From Paracoccaceae bacterium (GTDB lineage Bacteria > Pseudomonadota > Alphaproteobacteria > Rhodobacterales > Rhodobacteraceae), in contig JACKKJ010000003.1 of NCBI GenBank assembly GCA_024236495.1, positions 62,001 to 126,000 of the forward strand: a DNA stretch of 64,000 nucleotides. The letters are read 5' to 3'. Each line of letters opens with the position of its first letter. The first letter of the stretch is position 1. This document shows, piece after piece, positions 55,354 through 64,000 of this stretch. Under the pieces are notes generated by a model. The model had not been told where the DNA came from and searched no databases. It saw only the letters and a program-made list of their open reading frames with translations. A program made the position numbers and the translations under genes.

Positions 55354-57162
55354 CTAGATGGCCCGCGTCGCCTCCTCCAGCCAGGTTTTCGCCGCGTCCG
55401 AAAGGCGCGGTCCGATCCTGTCGCGCACTTCGGCGTGATAGGCGTTCAGCCAGTTGCGTTCACCCGCCGACAGCACCGCCGCATCGACAAGCCGCAGGTC
55501 GATGGGCGCGAAGGTCAGGGTGCGGAACGAAAGCATCTTGCGATGCGCGTCGCCGCCGGGCAGGGGGGCGGCCTCTTCCACCACCACAAGGTTTTCGATG
55601 CGGATGCCGAACGCGCCTTCCCGGTAGTAGCCGGGTTCGTTCGACAGGATCATCCCCGGCTCAAGCGGCACGTCCGAGACGCGCGACAAGCGCTGCGGAC
55701 CTTCGTGAACGCACAGATAGGCGCCGACGCCGTGGCCCGTGCCGTGGTCGAAATCCTGCCCGGCAAGCCAGAGGTTGTAGCGCGCCACGCTGTCAAGATG
55801 CGCACCCGCCACGCCCCTCGGCCAGCGCAGGCGGGAAATGCCGATCATCCCCTGCAGGACGCGGGTGAAACAGGCGCGCACCTCGGGGTCGACGGGGCCG
55901 ACGGAAACGGTCCGGGTGATGTCGGTGGTGCCGTCCAGATACTGCCCGCCGGAATCGATCACCACGACCTCGCCCGCGCTGATCGGCCGGTCGCTGTCCT
56001 CGGTGACGCGGTAATGCATGATCGCGCCGTTCGGACCGCTGCCGCAGATCGTCTCGAAGCTGATGTCTTCAAGCGCATTGGTCGCCCGCCGGAATCCTTC
56101 CAGTGCGTGGACCGCGGCCACCTCGGTCAGGCCGTCGCCCTTCGCCGCGCGGTCGAACCAGGCCAGGAATTCGACCATGGCCGCGCCGTCGCGCAGATGC
56201 GCCTTTGCCATGCCCTCGATCTCGGCGGGGTTCTTGCGCGCCTTGGGAAGGATGCAGGGATCCTGCCCCCAGGCGACCGCGACGCCCGCGTCCTTCAGGA
56301 TGCGCGACACGGCCAGGGGGGCGGTGGCCCGGTCAACCCGGACCGGCCCCGTCAGGGTACGCAGCGCGGGTTCGAGCGCCTCGGGCGGGCGCAGGGTGAT
56401 GTCGGGGCCAAGATGCGCCCGGACGTCATCCGAAAGCTTGCCGCCCGCGATGAACAGCGTGACATGGCCACCTGCCTCAAGGATCGCGAAGGCATGGACG
56501 ACGGGGTTGCGCGGAATGTCGGTGCCCCGGATGTTCAAGAGCCAGGCGATCGAATCCGGCAGCGTCAGAACCGCCGCCGCATGACCGGCCCGCGTCAGCT
56601 CCGCGCCAAGGCGCGCGCGCTTGTCGGCGGCGGATTCGCCTGCGACTTCTAGCGGATGAACCCGCACCGGGCCCAGTGGCGGGGCCGGTTGATCGGGCCA
56701 GATGGAGTCCACGAAATTCGTTGTTTCACAGATCTCTATGGCCGTACCTTCAAGTCCCGCACGAAGATCCTCGATCTCTCTGGCGGTGTGAAGCCAGGGA
56801 TCGAACCCGACCTTGCCGCCCGCGGGCAGCATTTCGCGAAGCCAGTCGGCGGGCTTCACCTCGGGCCAGTCGACGGGGGTGAAATGGGCAAGGTCGACCT
56901 GGACCTTGACCTGGGTGCGATAGCGCCCGTCGACGAAGACCCCGGCGATCGCCGGCAGCACCACGGCGAACCCGGCAGATCCGGTGAACCCGGTCAGCCA
57001 GGCCAGCCGTTCGTCATGGGGGGACACATATTCGCCCTGGTGGACATCGGCGCGCGGCACGATGAAGCCGTCAAGGCCCGCCCCGGCCAGCGCCGCGCGC
57101 AGGGCGGCCAGGCGCGGCGGTCCCTGATCCGGACGGGCGGTGGAATGGAAGGTCTGAAACAT
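55354..57162 (-). CDS. pepP: Aminopeptidase P family (Xaa-Pro aminopeptidase)
   Basis: A 602-residue cytosolic metallopeptidase of the M24 family, long three-domain form: two creatinase-like N-terminal domains (about 1-310) and a pita-bread catalytic domain. Metal ligands lie in DSGGQYLDGTTDITRT, HGTGHGVGAYLCVHEGP, LSNEPGYYREGAFGIRIENL. It removes N-terminal residues that precede proline. ATG 57162. Confidence 0.92.
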   Translation of the reverse strand: MFQTFHSTARPDQGPPRLAALRAALAGAGLDGFIVPRADVHQGEYVSPHDERLAWLTGFTGSAGFAVVLPAIAGVFVDGRYRTQVKVQVDLAHFTPVDWPEVKPADWLREMLPAGGKVGFDPWLHTAREIEDLRAGLEGTAIEICETTNFVDSIWPDQPAPPLGPVRVHPLEVAGESAADKRARLGAELTRAGHAAAVLTLPDSIAWLLNIRGTDIPRNPVVHAFAILEAGGHVTLFIAGGKLSDDVRAHLGPDITLRPPEALEPALRTLTGPVRVDRATAPLAVSRILKDAGVAVAWGQDPCILPKARKNPAEIEGMAKAHLRDGAAMVEFLAWFDRAAKGDGLTEVAAVHALEGFRRATNALEDISFETICGSGPNGAIMHYRVTEDSDRPISAGEVVVIDSGGQYLDGTTDITRTVSVGPVDPEVRACFTRVLQGMIGISRLRWPRGVAGAHLDSVARYNLWLAGQDFDHGTGHGVGAYLCVHEGPQRLSRVSDVPLEPGMILSNEPGYYREGAFGIRIENLVVVEEAAPLPGGDAHRKMLSFRTLTFAPIDLRLVDAAVLSAGERNWLNAYHAEVRDRIGPRLSDAAKTWLEEATRAI

Positions 57163-57193
57163 CTGGTCCCTGTCCCCGTCGCGGCGATGGCGT

Positions 57194-59062
57194 TCAGCCC
57201 GCCTTCCTTATCCCCATCACCCGCGCCCGGGCGCGGGGGTCGCTGTCGAAAAGGCTTGCCAGCTGTTCGGTCATCGCGCCCGCCAGCTGTTCCACATCGG
57301 TGATCGTCACGGCGCGCTGGTAATAGCGGGTCACGTCATGGCCGATACCGATGGCGATCAGCTCCACGGCCTTGCGGCGTTCGACCATGGCAATCACGTC
57401 GCGCAGGTGTTTTTCCAGATAATTCGCGGGGTTGACGGACAATGTTGAATCGTCCACCGGCGCCCCGTCGGAAATCACCATAAGGATCTTGCGCTGTTCG
57501 GGCCGGTGGATCATTCGCCGATGCGCCCATTCAAGCGCCTCGCCGTCGATGTTTTCCTTCAAGAGCCCTTCCTTCATCATCAGCCCGAGGTTCGACCGGA
57601 CGCGCCGCCAGGGGGCGTCGGCGCCCTTGTAGATGATGTGGCGCAGGTCGTTCAGGCGGCCTGGCTGCGGCGGGCGGCCCTGCGCCAGCCAGCGTTCGCG
57701 CGACTGCCCGCCCTTCCAGGCGCGGGTGGTGAAGCCGAGGATCTCCACCTTGACCTGGCAGCGTTCCAGCGTGCGGGCCAGAACGTCGGCACAGATCGCG
57801 GCGATGGAGATGGGCCGCCCGCGCATCGAACCGGAATTGTCCAGAAGAAGCGTCACGCAGGTGTCGCGGAACTCGGTGTCCTTCTCGATCTTGAACGAAA
57901 GCGGCGTGGTGGGGTTCGCCACCACCCGTGCCAGCCGGCCGGCATCAAGGATGCCTTCCTCAAGATCGAATTCCCAGCTGCGGTTCTGCTGCGCCTGAAG
58001 GCGGCGCTGAAGCTTGTTCGCCAACCGGCTCACCGCGCCCTTCAGGGGTTCGAGTTGCTGGTCAAGATAGGCGCGCAGCCGTTCCAGCTCGACCGGTTCA
58101 GCCAGATCCTCGGCCTTTATTTCCTCATCGAAATCCGTCGTATAGACCGAATAGTTCGGGTCTGCATCGGAATGCGGGGCAGGGGGCGGCGGTTCCAGCG
58201 GCGCGTCGCTTTCCGGAAGCTCGGCCTCCTCGCCCTCTTCCATGTCGGCGGCCTCGTCCATCATCACCTTGGACTCGGTCGTGTCCTGCTGGTCCTCCTG
58301 GCTCTGGTCGGGGTCGGCGTCGGTCTCTTCGCTTTCGCTTTCCTCCTGCCCTTCCGAGGTGTCCGGCTGTTCCTCGGTCTCGTCGCCCTCGCCCTCTTCC
58401 TCGTCGTTCAGGTCGGGGTCGTCGCCCAGCTGGTCGCCGTATCCAAGATCCTTGATGACCTGCCGGGCAAGACGCGCAAAGGCAGCCTGGTCGGCCAGAA
58501 CCTCGTTCACCTGTTCCAGCGTCCCGCCGGCCTGTTCCTCAAGGAACGGGCGCCAAAGCTCCATCACGTTGCCCGCGCCGCCGGGCATCGGGCGCCCGGT
58601 GGCCAGATGGCGCACCAGATAGCCCGCCGCCTGCGCAAGCGGCGCGTCCTGCGCCGCGCGGATCTGGCCATAGCCCTTGCGCTCGGCCTCCTGCGCGATC
58701 TTGGCGTCGATATTGCCCAGCGTCCCGGGCATGGCGCGCGCGCCCACCGCCTCGCAGCGTGCGGTTTCCATCGCCTCGTAAAGGTCGCGCGCCATCTGGC
58801 CGGCGGGCTGATACCTTGCCGCGACCGCCGCATCGTGGTGACGGCGCCGCAGCGCCAGAGCGTCGGCCGTGCCCCGCGCGACCAGCACCTCTTCGCGCGT
58901 CATGCGGCGCGACACCTGCGGCAGGCGCATCGCGTCCGCCGTCATTCCCGGCGGATCGACCGAATAGGTGACGGTCAGGTCCGGATCGTCGGCCATGGTC
59001 TTGGTGGCCTCGGCCAGCGCCTTCTTGAACGGATCGGCGGGGTTGTCGGAGGTTTTCGTCAT
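57194..59062 (-). CDS. cobT: Cobaltochelatase subunit CobT
   Basis: A 622-residue subunit of the aerobic cobaltochelatase that inserts cobalt into hydrogenobyrinate diamide for vitamin B12. An N-terminal helical domain is followed by a long acidic linker (about 215-300, Glu/Asp-rich) and a C-terminal von Willebrand A domain with the metal site [12 protein letters not shown] (about 409). It pairs with CobS. Its start overlaps the stop of the racemase-like gene (ATGA). Confidence 0.95.
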   Translation of the reverse strand: MTKTSDNPADPFKKALAEATKTMADDPDLTVTYSVDPPGMTADAMRLPQVSRRMTREEVLVARGTADALALRRRHHDAAVAARYQPAGQMARDLYEAMETARCEAVGARAMPGTLGNIDAKIAQEAERKGYGQIRAAQDAPLAQAAGYLVRHLATGRPMPGGAGNVMELWRPFLEEQAGGTLEQVNEVLADQAAFARLARQVIKDLGYGDQLGDDPDLNDEEEGEGDETEEQPDTSEGQEESESEETDADPDQSQEDQQDTTESKVMMDEAADMEEGEEAELPESDAPLEPPPPAPHSDADPNYSVYTTDFDEEIKAEDLAEPVELERLRAYLDQQLEPLKGAVSRLANKLQRRLQAQQNRSWEFDLEEGILDAGRLARVVANPTTPLSFKIEKDTEFRDTCVTLLLDNSGSMRGRPISIAAICADVLARTLERCQVKVEILGFTTRAWKGGQSRERWLAQGRPPQPGRLNDLRHIIYKGADAPWRRVRSNLGLMMKEGLLKENIDGEALEWAHRRMIHRPEQRKILMVISDGAPVDDSTLSVNPANYLEKHLRDVIAMVERRKAVELIAIGIGHDVTRYYQRAVTITDVEQLAGAMTEQLASLFDSDPRARARVMGIRKAG

Positions 59063-59757
59063 CGTGTCACCGCCACTTCCTCAAGTCTGCGCGTCCCGTC
59101 CGCAAGATCGGCCAGAACCGCCACATGCGCGTCCAGCGCATCGATCACCGGAAATCCCGGATCCTCTCCATCGAAGGCAAGGTTCAGATCGGTTCCCGCC
59201 AGGACGATCGCCTGCGCGCCCCTGTCCATCATCCGACACCCGGCATCGAACATCAACTTACGCGATTCAGCGGGGCAAACCCCGCTGACGGCCATGTCCT
59301 GATAATGCTGGCCGACGTCCTGAAACCGGTCTTCCGGAACAAGAACCTCGGTTCGCGTCATCTGCCCGAAAAGCCGCGTCCGCATCGCGACCCAGGTCCC
59401 CAGGATCCCGACCTTGCCCAATCCCCTTGCGACAAGGTGATCGTCCAGCGGCGTGATCGCACTGACAAGCGGCAAGCTGGCAAGCGCGCGCGTCTCCTCA
59501 AAGCAGAAATGCGCCCCGATCGAGGTCAGCGCCGCGCAGTCCGCGCCCGCCGCCTTCAACCGCTCGATCAGCGGCGCGAACAGCCGTGCCTGCGACTCGC
59601 GTCCGTCTGAATTCGCGTTCCCGATCAGCGGCCGAATGTCCGCCTGCACCATCGTCAGGTCCAGTGGCGTATCGCGCGCAGCCATCGCCCGGCAAAGGCG
59701 CTGATAGTAAACGATGGCGGCAGCCGGGCCTATTCCAACGATCAGGCCGATGTGCAT
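59059..59757 (-). CDS. Aspartate/glutamate racemase-fold protein lacking catalytic cysteines
   Basis: A 232-residue member of the Asp/Glu racemase family by overall pattern ([44 protein letters not shown]). The two catalytic Cys positions appear changed: the usual CNTAH reads LTSIGAH, and the usual GCTE reads AGTDLN. It is therefore probably not a cofactor-independent racemase of the normal type. It is coupled to cobT (4-base overlap) and 4 bases after cobS, an unexpected place. Start ATG 59757. Confidence 0.75.
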   Translation of the reverse strand: MHIGLIVGIGPAAAIVYYQRLCRAMAARDTPLDLTMVQADIRPLIGNANSDGRESQARLFAPLIERLKAAGADCAALTSIGAHFCFEETRALASLPLVSAITPLDDHLVARGLGKVGILGTWVAMRTRLFGQMTRTEVLVPEDRFQDVGQHYQDMAVSGVCPAESRKLMFDAGCRMMDRGAQAIVLAGTDLNLAFDGEDPGFPVIDALDAHVAVLADLADGTRRLEEVAVTR

Positions 59758-59761
59758 GCCA

Positions 59762-60736
59762 TCACCGAATGCTCTGGCTCGCAGCACTTTCCGGCAGTTC
59801 CTCGTCAAAACAGCGCTGGTAGAACTCGGCCACCGTCTTGCGCTCCAGCTCGTCGCATTTGTTGAGGAAGGTCAGCCGGAAGGCATAGCCGAGATTGCGG
59901 AAGATTTCCGCGTTCTGGGCCCAGTTGATGACCGTCCGGGGGCTCATGACGGTGGACAGGTCGCCGTTCATGAAGGCCGTCCGCGTCAGGTCCGCGACCG
60001 TGACCATCTGGTTGATCTGCTTGCGGCCCTTCTCGGTGTTGTAGTGCGGGTTCTTGGCCAGGACGATGGCGGCCTCCGCATCGTGCGACAGGTAGTTCAG
60101 CGTCGCCACAAGGCTCCAGCGGTCCATCTGCGCCTGGTTGATCTGCTGGACACCATGGTAAAGCCCGGTCGTGTCGCCAAGACCCACGGTGTTCGCCGTG
60201 GCGAACAGGCGGAAGGACGGGTTCGGGGTGATGATCTCGTTCTGATCCAGAAGCGTCAGCTTTCCGTCATGTTCCAGCACGCGCTGGATCACGAACATCA
60301 CGTCCGCCCGGCCCGCGTCGTATTCGTCGAAGACGATGGCGACGGGATTGCGCAGCGCCCAGGGCAGGATGCCCTCGTGGAACTCCGTCACCTGCTTGCC
60401 GTCCCTGAGCTTGATCGCGTCCTTGCCGATCAGGTCGATCCGGCTGATGTGGCTGTCGAGGTTGACGCGCACGCAGGGCCAGTTGAGATGCGCCGCGACC
60501 TGTTCGATATGGGTCGATTTGCCGGTGCCGTGATAGCCCTGGATCATGACGCGGCGGTTGTAGGCGAAGCCCGCGAGGATGGCGAGCGTGGTGTCGGGGT
60601 CGAACTTGTAGGTATGGTCCACCTCGGGCACGCGGTCGGTCCTGTCGGCAAAGCCCTTCACCTTCATCTCGGTGTCGATCCCGAAAACCTCCCTGACAGA
60701 GATTTCCTCGGTGGGTTTCGCGGTCGTATCCAGCAT
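59762..60736 (-). CDS. cobS: Cobaltochelatase subunit CobS
   Basis: A 324-residue AAA+ ATPase that forms the chaperone ring with CobT. Walker [11 protein letters not shown] (about residue 76), Walker [10 protein letters not shown] (about 134), and sensor region [20 protein letters not shown] choose ATG 60736 because the N-terminus [18 protein letters not shown] is the conserved one; ATG 60748 is four codons upstream. Divergent from msrB with a 273-base gap in which I see no clear signal. Confidence 0.94.
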   Translation of the reverse strand: MLDTTAKPTEEISVREVFGIDTEMKVKGFADRTDRVPEVDHTYKFDPDTTLAILAGFAYNRRVMIQGYHGTGKSTHIEQVAAHLNWPCVRVNLDSHISRIDLIGKDAIKLRDGKQVTEFHEGILPWALRNPVAIVFDEYDAGRADVMFVIQRVLEHDGKLTLLDQNEIITPNPSFRLFATANTVGLGDTTGLYHGVQQINQAQMDRWSLVATLNYLSHDAEAAIVLAKNPHYNTEKGRKQINQMVTVADLTRTAFMNGDLSTVMSPRTVINWAQNAEIFRNLGYAFRLTFLNKCDELERKTVAEFYQRCFDEELPESAASQSIR

Positions 60737-61009
60737 CGTCCTGCCCATTCTGATCAAGGGCCCCAAGGGGCGGGGCCGCCACCCGCGATTGATGGATCAT
60801 ATCGCCCGGGGGTGCAAGGGCGGCGGGCGAATTCCACTGGCCAGTTCGCGACAATCCATGGCGCCAGCCGCCCCGTTTGCGCGCCCCCCCGCCGCACGCC
60901 CCGCCAGGCGGCGCCGGTCACGCGATTGCGATCACCGCTCGCCGGAGTTTTACCGCAAGGCGCGCGCGAATGCGTCATGATGGGGCCAACCGACGAAAGG
61001 AACGGAGCA

Positions 61010-61486
61010 ATGATGCTGACCCGTCGTGCAATCCTTGGACTGACCGGCGCGGGACTTGCCGGGCTTGCCCTGCGCCGCCCGGCGCTGGCCGAAGAGGTCT
61101 TCGAAGTGACCCACAGCGAAGCGGAGTGGCGCCGCCTGCTGTCGCCCGCCCAGTACCGCGTCCTGCGCGAGGAAGATACCGAGCGCGCCTTCACGAGCCC
61201 CCTCAACGACGAACACCGCGACGGCACGTTCCATTGCGCGGGCTGCGACCTGCCGCTCTATGCCTCGGCGACGAAATACGACAGCGGCACCGGCTGGCCC
61301 TCCTTCTGGAAGCCCCTCGACAATGCCGTGGCGACCCGCGCGGACTGGGGCATCCTCGGCCGCCGGACCGAGGTGCACTGCCGCCGCTGCGGCGGCCATC
61401 TTGGTCATGTCTTCAACGACGGCCCGAAGCCGACCGGCAAACGCTATTGCATGAACGGGCTGGCGCTGACCTTCCGGCCGGCCTGA
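61010..61486 (+). CDS. msrB: Secreted methionine-R-sulfoxide reductase
   Basis: A 158-residue MsrB with a Tat-like signal ([24 protein letters not shown]). Zinc Cys pairs CAGC and CRRC, SGTGWPSFWKP in the middle, HVFNDGPKPTGKRYCMNG with the catalytic Cys. It repairs oxidised methionine in periplasmic proteins; periplasmic MsrB is common in this order. Two ATGs (61010 and 61013) are in tandem; GGAG at 61004-61007 favours the second. Confidence 0.93.
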   Translation: MMLTRRAILGLTGAGLAGLALRRPALAEEVFEVTHSEAEWRRLLSPAQYRVLREEDTERAFTSPLNDEHRDGTFHCAGCDLPLYASATKYDSGTGWPSFWKPLDNAVATRADWGILGRRTEVHCRRCGGHLGHVFNDGPKPTGKRYCMNGLALTFRPA

Positions 61487-61516
61487 TCCTGGGTCCCGAT
61501 CGCCCGATCCGCCCGC

Positions 61517-61567
61517 GCCCTTCTTCTTTTCACAAATATCCCGGGGGTGCGGGGGCAGCGCCCCCGT
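61517..61567. repeat. Palindromic G/C-rich intergenic repeat, copy 2
   Basis: CCCTTCTTC, CACAAATATC, CCGGGGGTGC, then the stem GGGGGC (61551-61556) / GCCCCC (61560-61565). Same order of parts as the reverse complement of 1812-1885. Sits between the convergent msrB and J-domain genes, where it may serve as a bidirectional terminator. Confidence 0.7.
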
Positions 61568-61609
61568 CCTTCCGCGCCCCGTTCTAATGTGACCCGCGCG
61601 ACGGCGCGA

Positions 61610-62236
61610 TCATTCCTTGAAGTTGCGGCTGTCCTTGATCTGATCCCAGGCCCAGACAACCTCCTGAAGGCGCTCCTCGTCGGAGCGGTCTCCGCCGTTC
61701 ATGTCGGGGTGAAGGTCCTTTACCAGGCTCTTGTATTGCCTGCGAATCTCGATCTTGGTCCAGCTGTCCTTCGCCTCCAGGATCTCAAGCGCGCGGCGTT
61801 CGGTGGGCGGCAGCTTGCGCCCCGCGCTGCGGCCGGGGTTCTGGGTGGCGTTGGCGCCCAGAAGTTCCATCGGGTCGGCGATGCCAAGGCGTGCCCAGGC
61901 GCGGTCCTCGACGCCTTTCTTGCCGAAGGGCTTGGTCTCGCGTCCCCAGACGCGATCCTTGTCGAGGAACTTCTCGAACTCCTCTTCCGTGGAGCCGTGG
62001 AAGAAGTTCCACTTCAGGTTGTATTCGCGCACATGGTCGCGGCAGAACCAGAAATAGTCGTCGAGATTGTCGGGCGACTTCGGGGCGCGGTACTGGCCGG
62101 CGGCGGTGCAGCCCGCGTGGTCGCAGGCGCGGGTCGAGGTCTCGAAGGCGCCGGACATGCCGCGCTTGCCCTTTGCGCGCCGCTTCTTGTCGGACGCGGC
62201 AGAGATATCGAATCCGAAGGGGTCGTTGCTGCTCAT
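61610..62236 (-). CDS. J-domain (DnaJ-like) protein
   Basis: A 208-residue co-chaperone. The C-terminal J domain (about 145-208) carries the HPD motif in LVKDLHPDMNGGDRSDEE, needed to stimulate DnaK ATPase. The N-terminal part has CDHAGC and YFWFCRDHVREYN, a possible Cys/His metal site. In Rhodobacterales this gene is usually near cobS/cobT; here msrB lies between. Substrate unknown. Confidence 0.88.
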   Translation of the reverse strand: MSSNDPFGFDISAASDKKRRAKGKRGMSGAFETSTRACDHAGCTAAGQYRAPKSPDNLDDYFWFCRDHVREYNLKWNFFHGSTEEEFEKFLDKDRVWGRETKPFGKKGVEDRAWARLGIADPMELLGANATQNPGRSAGRKLPPTERRALEILEAKDSWTKIEIRRQYKSLVKDLHPDMNGGDRSDEERLQEVVWAWDQIKDSRNFKE

Positions 62237-62314
62237 CCTGCCTTCCGAAAACTGGCGTTCCGACTCGGGGCACCAAGTTTAGGGTTTTTGGCGGGGCTTG
62301 GAAGGGGCGATGCG

Positions 62315-62345
62315 AAAAAAAACGCCCGACGATTCCACGGCGGGC
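62315..62345 (-). terminator. Terminator for the first DUF4177-like gene
   Basis: Reading leftward: GCCCG (62345-62341), 12-base loop, CGGGC (62328-62324), then G and eight T (62322-62315). Short stem but a full T-run; 50 bases after the gene stop. Confidence 0.6.
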
Positions 62346-62394
62346 ATTTTCAAGGCCTCATGTTCCGAGGGGCGTGCGACTGCCGAGCCTGGCC

Positions 62395-62793
62395 TTACCC
62401 TGCCATGAAGGGCTGGCCCGGGCGCGGGGCGCGAAACGACCGGCCCATGCCCGAGGCGGCAGGGGAAAGAAGCCGGACGCGGCGCGGCGTGACGCCGAGT
62501 TGGCTTTCGCTTGTGCGGGTTGCGCCCTGGCCAGGGCGGGTCATCACCTTGACCGGCGCAAGGGTGCTGGTGCGGCGACGAAAGACCATGAAGGATTCGC
62601 TGCGCTGGCGGACGAACCCGAGCCAGGTCCGTGAAAGCACGTTTCGATCTTCCGTGCCGACAAGTTCCCAGCCGGCGCGGGCCAGAATTTCCATTTCGCG
62701 TGTCGTGAGGCTGGCGGGCGCTCCGATGACAGATTTCAGCCACGTCGCGCCAAAAGCAGGCCTGGAGGCCTGAAAATACTTGAACTCGTACAT
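62395..62793 (-). CDS. DUF4177-like small protein, copy A
   Basis: A 132-residue protein starting MYEFKYFQA, with the DUF4177-like core TTREMEILARAGWELVGTED and ESFMVFRRRTS, then a basic tail (GVTPRRVRLLSPAASGM). The second copy at 63219-63617 has the same length and layout. The leader shares the 12-mer TCACCACTTAAC (62800-62811) with that copy. Function unknown; no signal peptide. Confidence 0.78.
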   Translation of the reverse strand: MYEFKYFQASRPAFGATWLKSVIGAPASLTTREMEILARAGWELVGTEDRNVLSRTWLGFVRQRSESFMVFRRRTSTLAPVKVMTRPGQGATRTSESQLGVTPRRVRLLSPAASGMGRSFRAPRPGQPFMAG

Positions 62794-63218
62794 CCTGTTT
62801 CACCACTTAACATCAGCCTTCCTTCACCACATGCCGCGCCATCGGTTCGCCAGAACTCTTGGTCGCAGGGCGCCGCTTGCGCGGAAGGCCGTTCACAGGA
62901 TGTATCTAACGGGCAATACCCTCCTCCATCCATCGCTCTTAGGGTCACTTGCGTGATCCAAAAGAGATGGAGGGGTTCCTTGGAGGGGGGGGGGGCGAAT
63001 GGCAAGTCAGGGATCGTCCCGGCCATTGAAGGCTAGGCGCCCGACGGCGGACCGGGGCGCGCGCCGGGGTTGGGCGGTAAGGTGTAGATGGTGACGGGAT
63101 CGTCGCGATGCCGCCGGAGCCACCCTGTCGCGCCGACGATCCGTGTCACTGCCCAGGTCCGGGCGGCGGGAGGATTCCCTCGCCCGGGTCAGGGTTCAGC
63201 CGGTGCCGGCCTGTCGCC
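62794..63218. other. 425-base gap between the DUF4177-like paralogues
   Basis: Contains the conserved leader 12-mer next to copy A and an unbroken run of 11 G (62985-62995). A 96-codon open frame (62736-63026, leftward) has no ribosome site, no recognisable domain and overlaps copy A, so I do not call it. I see no RNA gene or repeat. Confidence 0.5.
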
Positions 63219-63617
63219 TCAGCTCGCGAGAAGCGGCAGGGCGGGGCGCAGGGAGCGGGGTTGCGGGCGATGGGTGCCGTGGCCGGGGTTGAGCACGCGC
63301 ACGCGGCGCGGCTTGACGCCGGGTTCGCGCCAGGTATCGACGCTTTCGCCCGGACGCGGGCCGATCAGCAGTGGAACATGCGCCCGGATGTCGGTCGGGC
63401 GGCGGAAGACCATGAAGGATTCATGGCGCAGGTGCGACCGGCCGAACCATCCCCGAACCGTGACGGGGCGGTCTTCAAGCCCGATGAATTCCCAGCCTGC
63501 ATCGGCCAGAAGATCCATTTCACGGGCTGCAAGATCTGTAAGGGCTGTTTTGGAGGACTTGTGTCCCTTGCCGCGGCGAACCGGCTTTGGCGCCTGGAAG
63601 TATTTGAACTCGTACAT
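63219..63617 (-). CDS. DUF4177-like small protein, copy B
   Basis: A 132-residue paralogue of copy A: MYEFKYFQAPKP, DLAAREMDLLADAGWEFIGLEDRP, RHESFMVFRRPTDI, and the tail GVKPRRVRVLNPGHG. The middle part between the start and the helix (RRGKGHKSSKTALT) is more basic than in copy A. The leader again has TCACCACTTAAC (63624-63635). TATAAA (63710-63705 leftward) could be its -10 box. Confidence 0.78.
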   Translation of the reverse strand: MYEFKYFQAPKPVRRGKGHKSSKTALTDLAAREMDLLADAGWEFIGLEDRPVTVRGWFGRSHLRHESFMVFRRPTDIRAHVPLLIGPRPGESVDTWREPGVKPRRVRVLNPGHGTHRPQPRSLRPALPLLAS

Positions 63618-63635
63618 TTTCAGTCACCACTTAAC

Positions 63636-63953
63636 AACACCACGATCATGCCTGCCACCGCGACTCGTCGCAAGACTGGATCCGCAGGGCACTTCGGACG
63701 TTGTTTTATAGGTTGAGTTGAGTCATTCAAAAATATCTTATTATTTTCAATGCCTTCAATCCATAACTCGTTAGCCTAGGCGGAAGTCGCCCAAAGCAGA
63801 AGTGCCTATGGCCTAAAGTATTCCCGCGCCATACCGTTGAGTGGGCGTCGGCAATGGATCAATGATCAGGAGATTGTTGATCGATCGCCCGCGCGGCGCT
63901 GACCTGGACCGCGAAGGTCTCCGTGCCTTGCGACGCGGGCCCAGAGCCCCGGA
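63636..63953. other. Intergenic region with an AT-rich patch
   Basis: No open frame of interest. 63700-63760 is unusually AT-rich for this window (AAAAATATCTTATTATTTTC) and probably holds the leftward promoter of DUF4177 copy B. 63862-63885 has GATCAATGATC / GATCGATC repeats of unknown meaning. Confidence 0.5.
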
Positions 63954-64000
63954 TCAGTTCTCGTCCTTGGAGATCTTCGGTTCCTGGCGCTGAAGGACCA
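63954..64000 (-). CDS. C-terminal end of an unidentified gene (runs off the window)
   Basis: Leftward frame open from the window edge to TGA at 63956-63954, giving VLQRQEPKISKDEN. Charged, typical of a cytosolic C-terminus. Too short to identify; could be chance. Confidence 0.35.
   Translation of the reverse strand, partial: VLQRQEPKISKDEN

Noticed and set aside
62736..63026. 96-codon frame between the DUF4177-like genes (minus strand)
   Set aside because: Overlaps copy A, runs through the poly-G tract, no recognisable domain.

Overview
The window is high-GC, gene-dense DNA that reads as the chromosome of an alphaproteobacterium of the order Rhodobacterales (Rhodobacteraceae/Paracoccaceae). 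The evidence is a SAM/SAH riboswitch upstream of metK, a complete Sox thiosulfate-oxidation cluster with a SqrR/BigR-type SoxR repressor, the aroA-cmk-rpsA-ihfB-lapA-trpF-trpB block, CobS/CobT cobaltochelatase genes, and two copies of a G/C-rich palindromic intergenic repeat. I see no rRNA, tRNA, CRISPR array, insertion sequence or phage gene.

Layout. 1-2.6 kb: end of lnt, riboswitch-metK, trmB. 2.6-7 kb: a ROK repressor divergent from a FrcB-FrcC-FrcA type sugar ABC transporter, with an operator over the promoter and an attenuator after the binding-protein gene. 7-20.1 kb: sulfur-oxidation region. soxT, soxR and soxS run leftward; soxVW-XYZA-BCD-soxF and a metallo-beta-lactamase gene run rightward; a second YeeE/YedE permease closes the block. 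The flavoprotein SoxF has no adjacent SoxE cytochrome. 20.3-24.1 kb: cytochrome c maturation genes ccmF-ccmH-ccmI. 24.1-30.4 kb: the most unusual part. It holds a YceI-OmpA fusion, a secreted caspase-fold protein carrying a CxxCH motif, a TPR plus outer-membrane beta-barrel protein, and a secreted cytochrome with 21 CxxCH motifs. I read the last two as a candidate porin-cytochrome electron conduit of unknown substrate.

30.7-37.9 kb: housekeeping genes (aroA, cmk, rpsA, ihfB, lapA-like, trpF, GNAT, trpB). 38-40.2 kb: an uncharacterised operon-like set of three small secreted Asp-rich proteins (two with a PepSY-like domain) and a membrane-anchored LuxR-type regulator, preceded by four GGTTTA half-sites. 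40.1-43.1 kb: rplY-pth-DUF2332-DUF2237, leftward. 43.2-48.5 kb: tandem paralogous MFS transporters, L-lactate dehydrogenase, ZIP transporter, trpA. 48.6-55.3 kb: rsgA, ychF, an FAD-linked oxidase with an NTF2-like partner, a ClC channel. 55.4-62.2 kb: aminopeptidase P, cobT, a racemase-fold gene lacking the catalytic cysteines, cobS, secreted msrB, a J-domain protein. 62.4-63.6 kb: two paralogous DUF4177-like genes with a shared leader, then an AT-richer region and the tail of one more leftward gene.

How it fits together: the Sox enzymes oxidise thiosulfate in the periplasm and pass electrons to c-type cytochromes. SoxV, SoxW and SoxS supply reductant, the YeeE-family proteins probably import sulfur species, and SoxR senses persulfide-type signals through two Cys. 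The ccm genes attach heme to the Sox cytochromes and would also be needed for the 21-heme protein next door. All functions are inferred from sequence; no database search was run.
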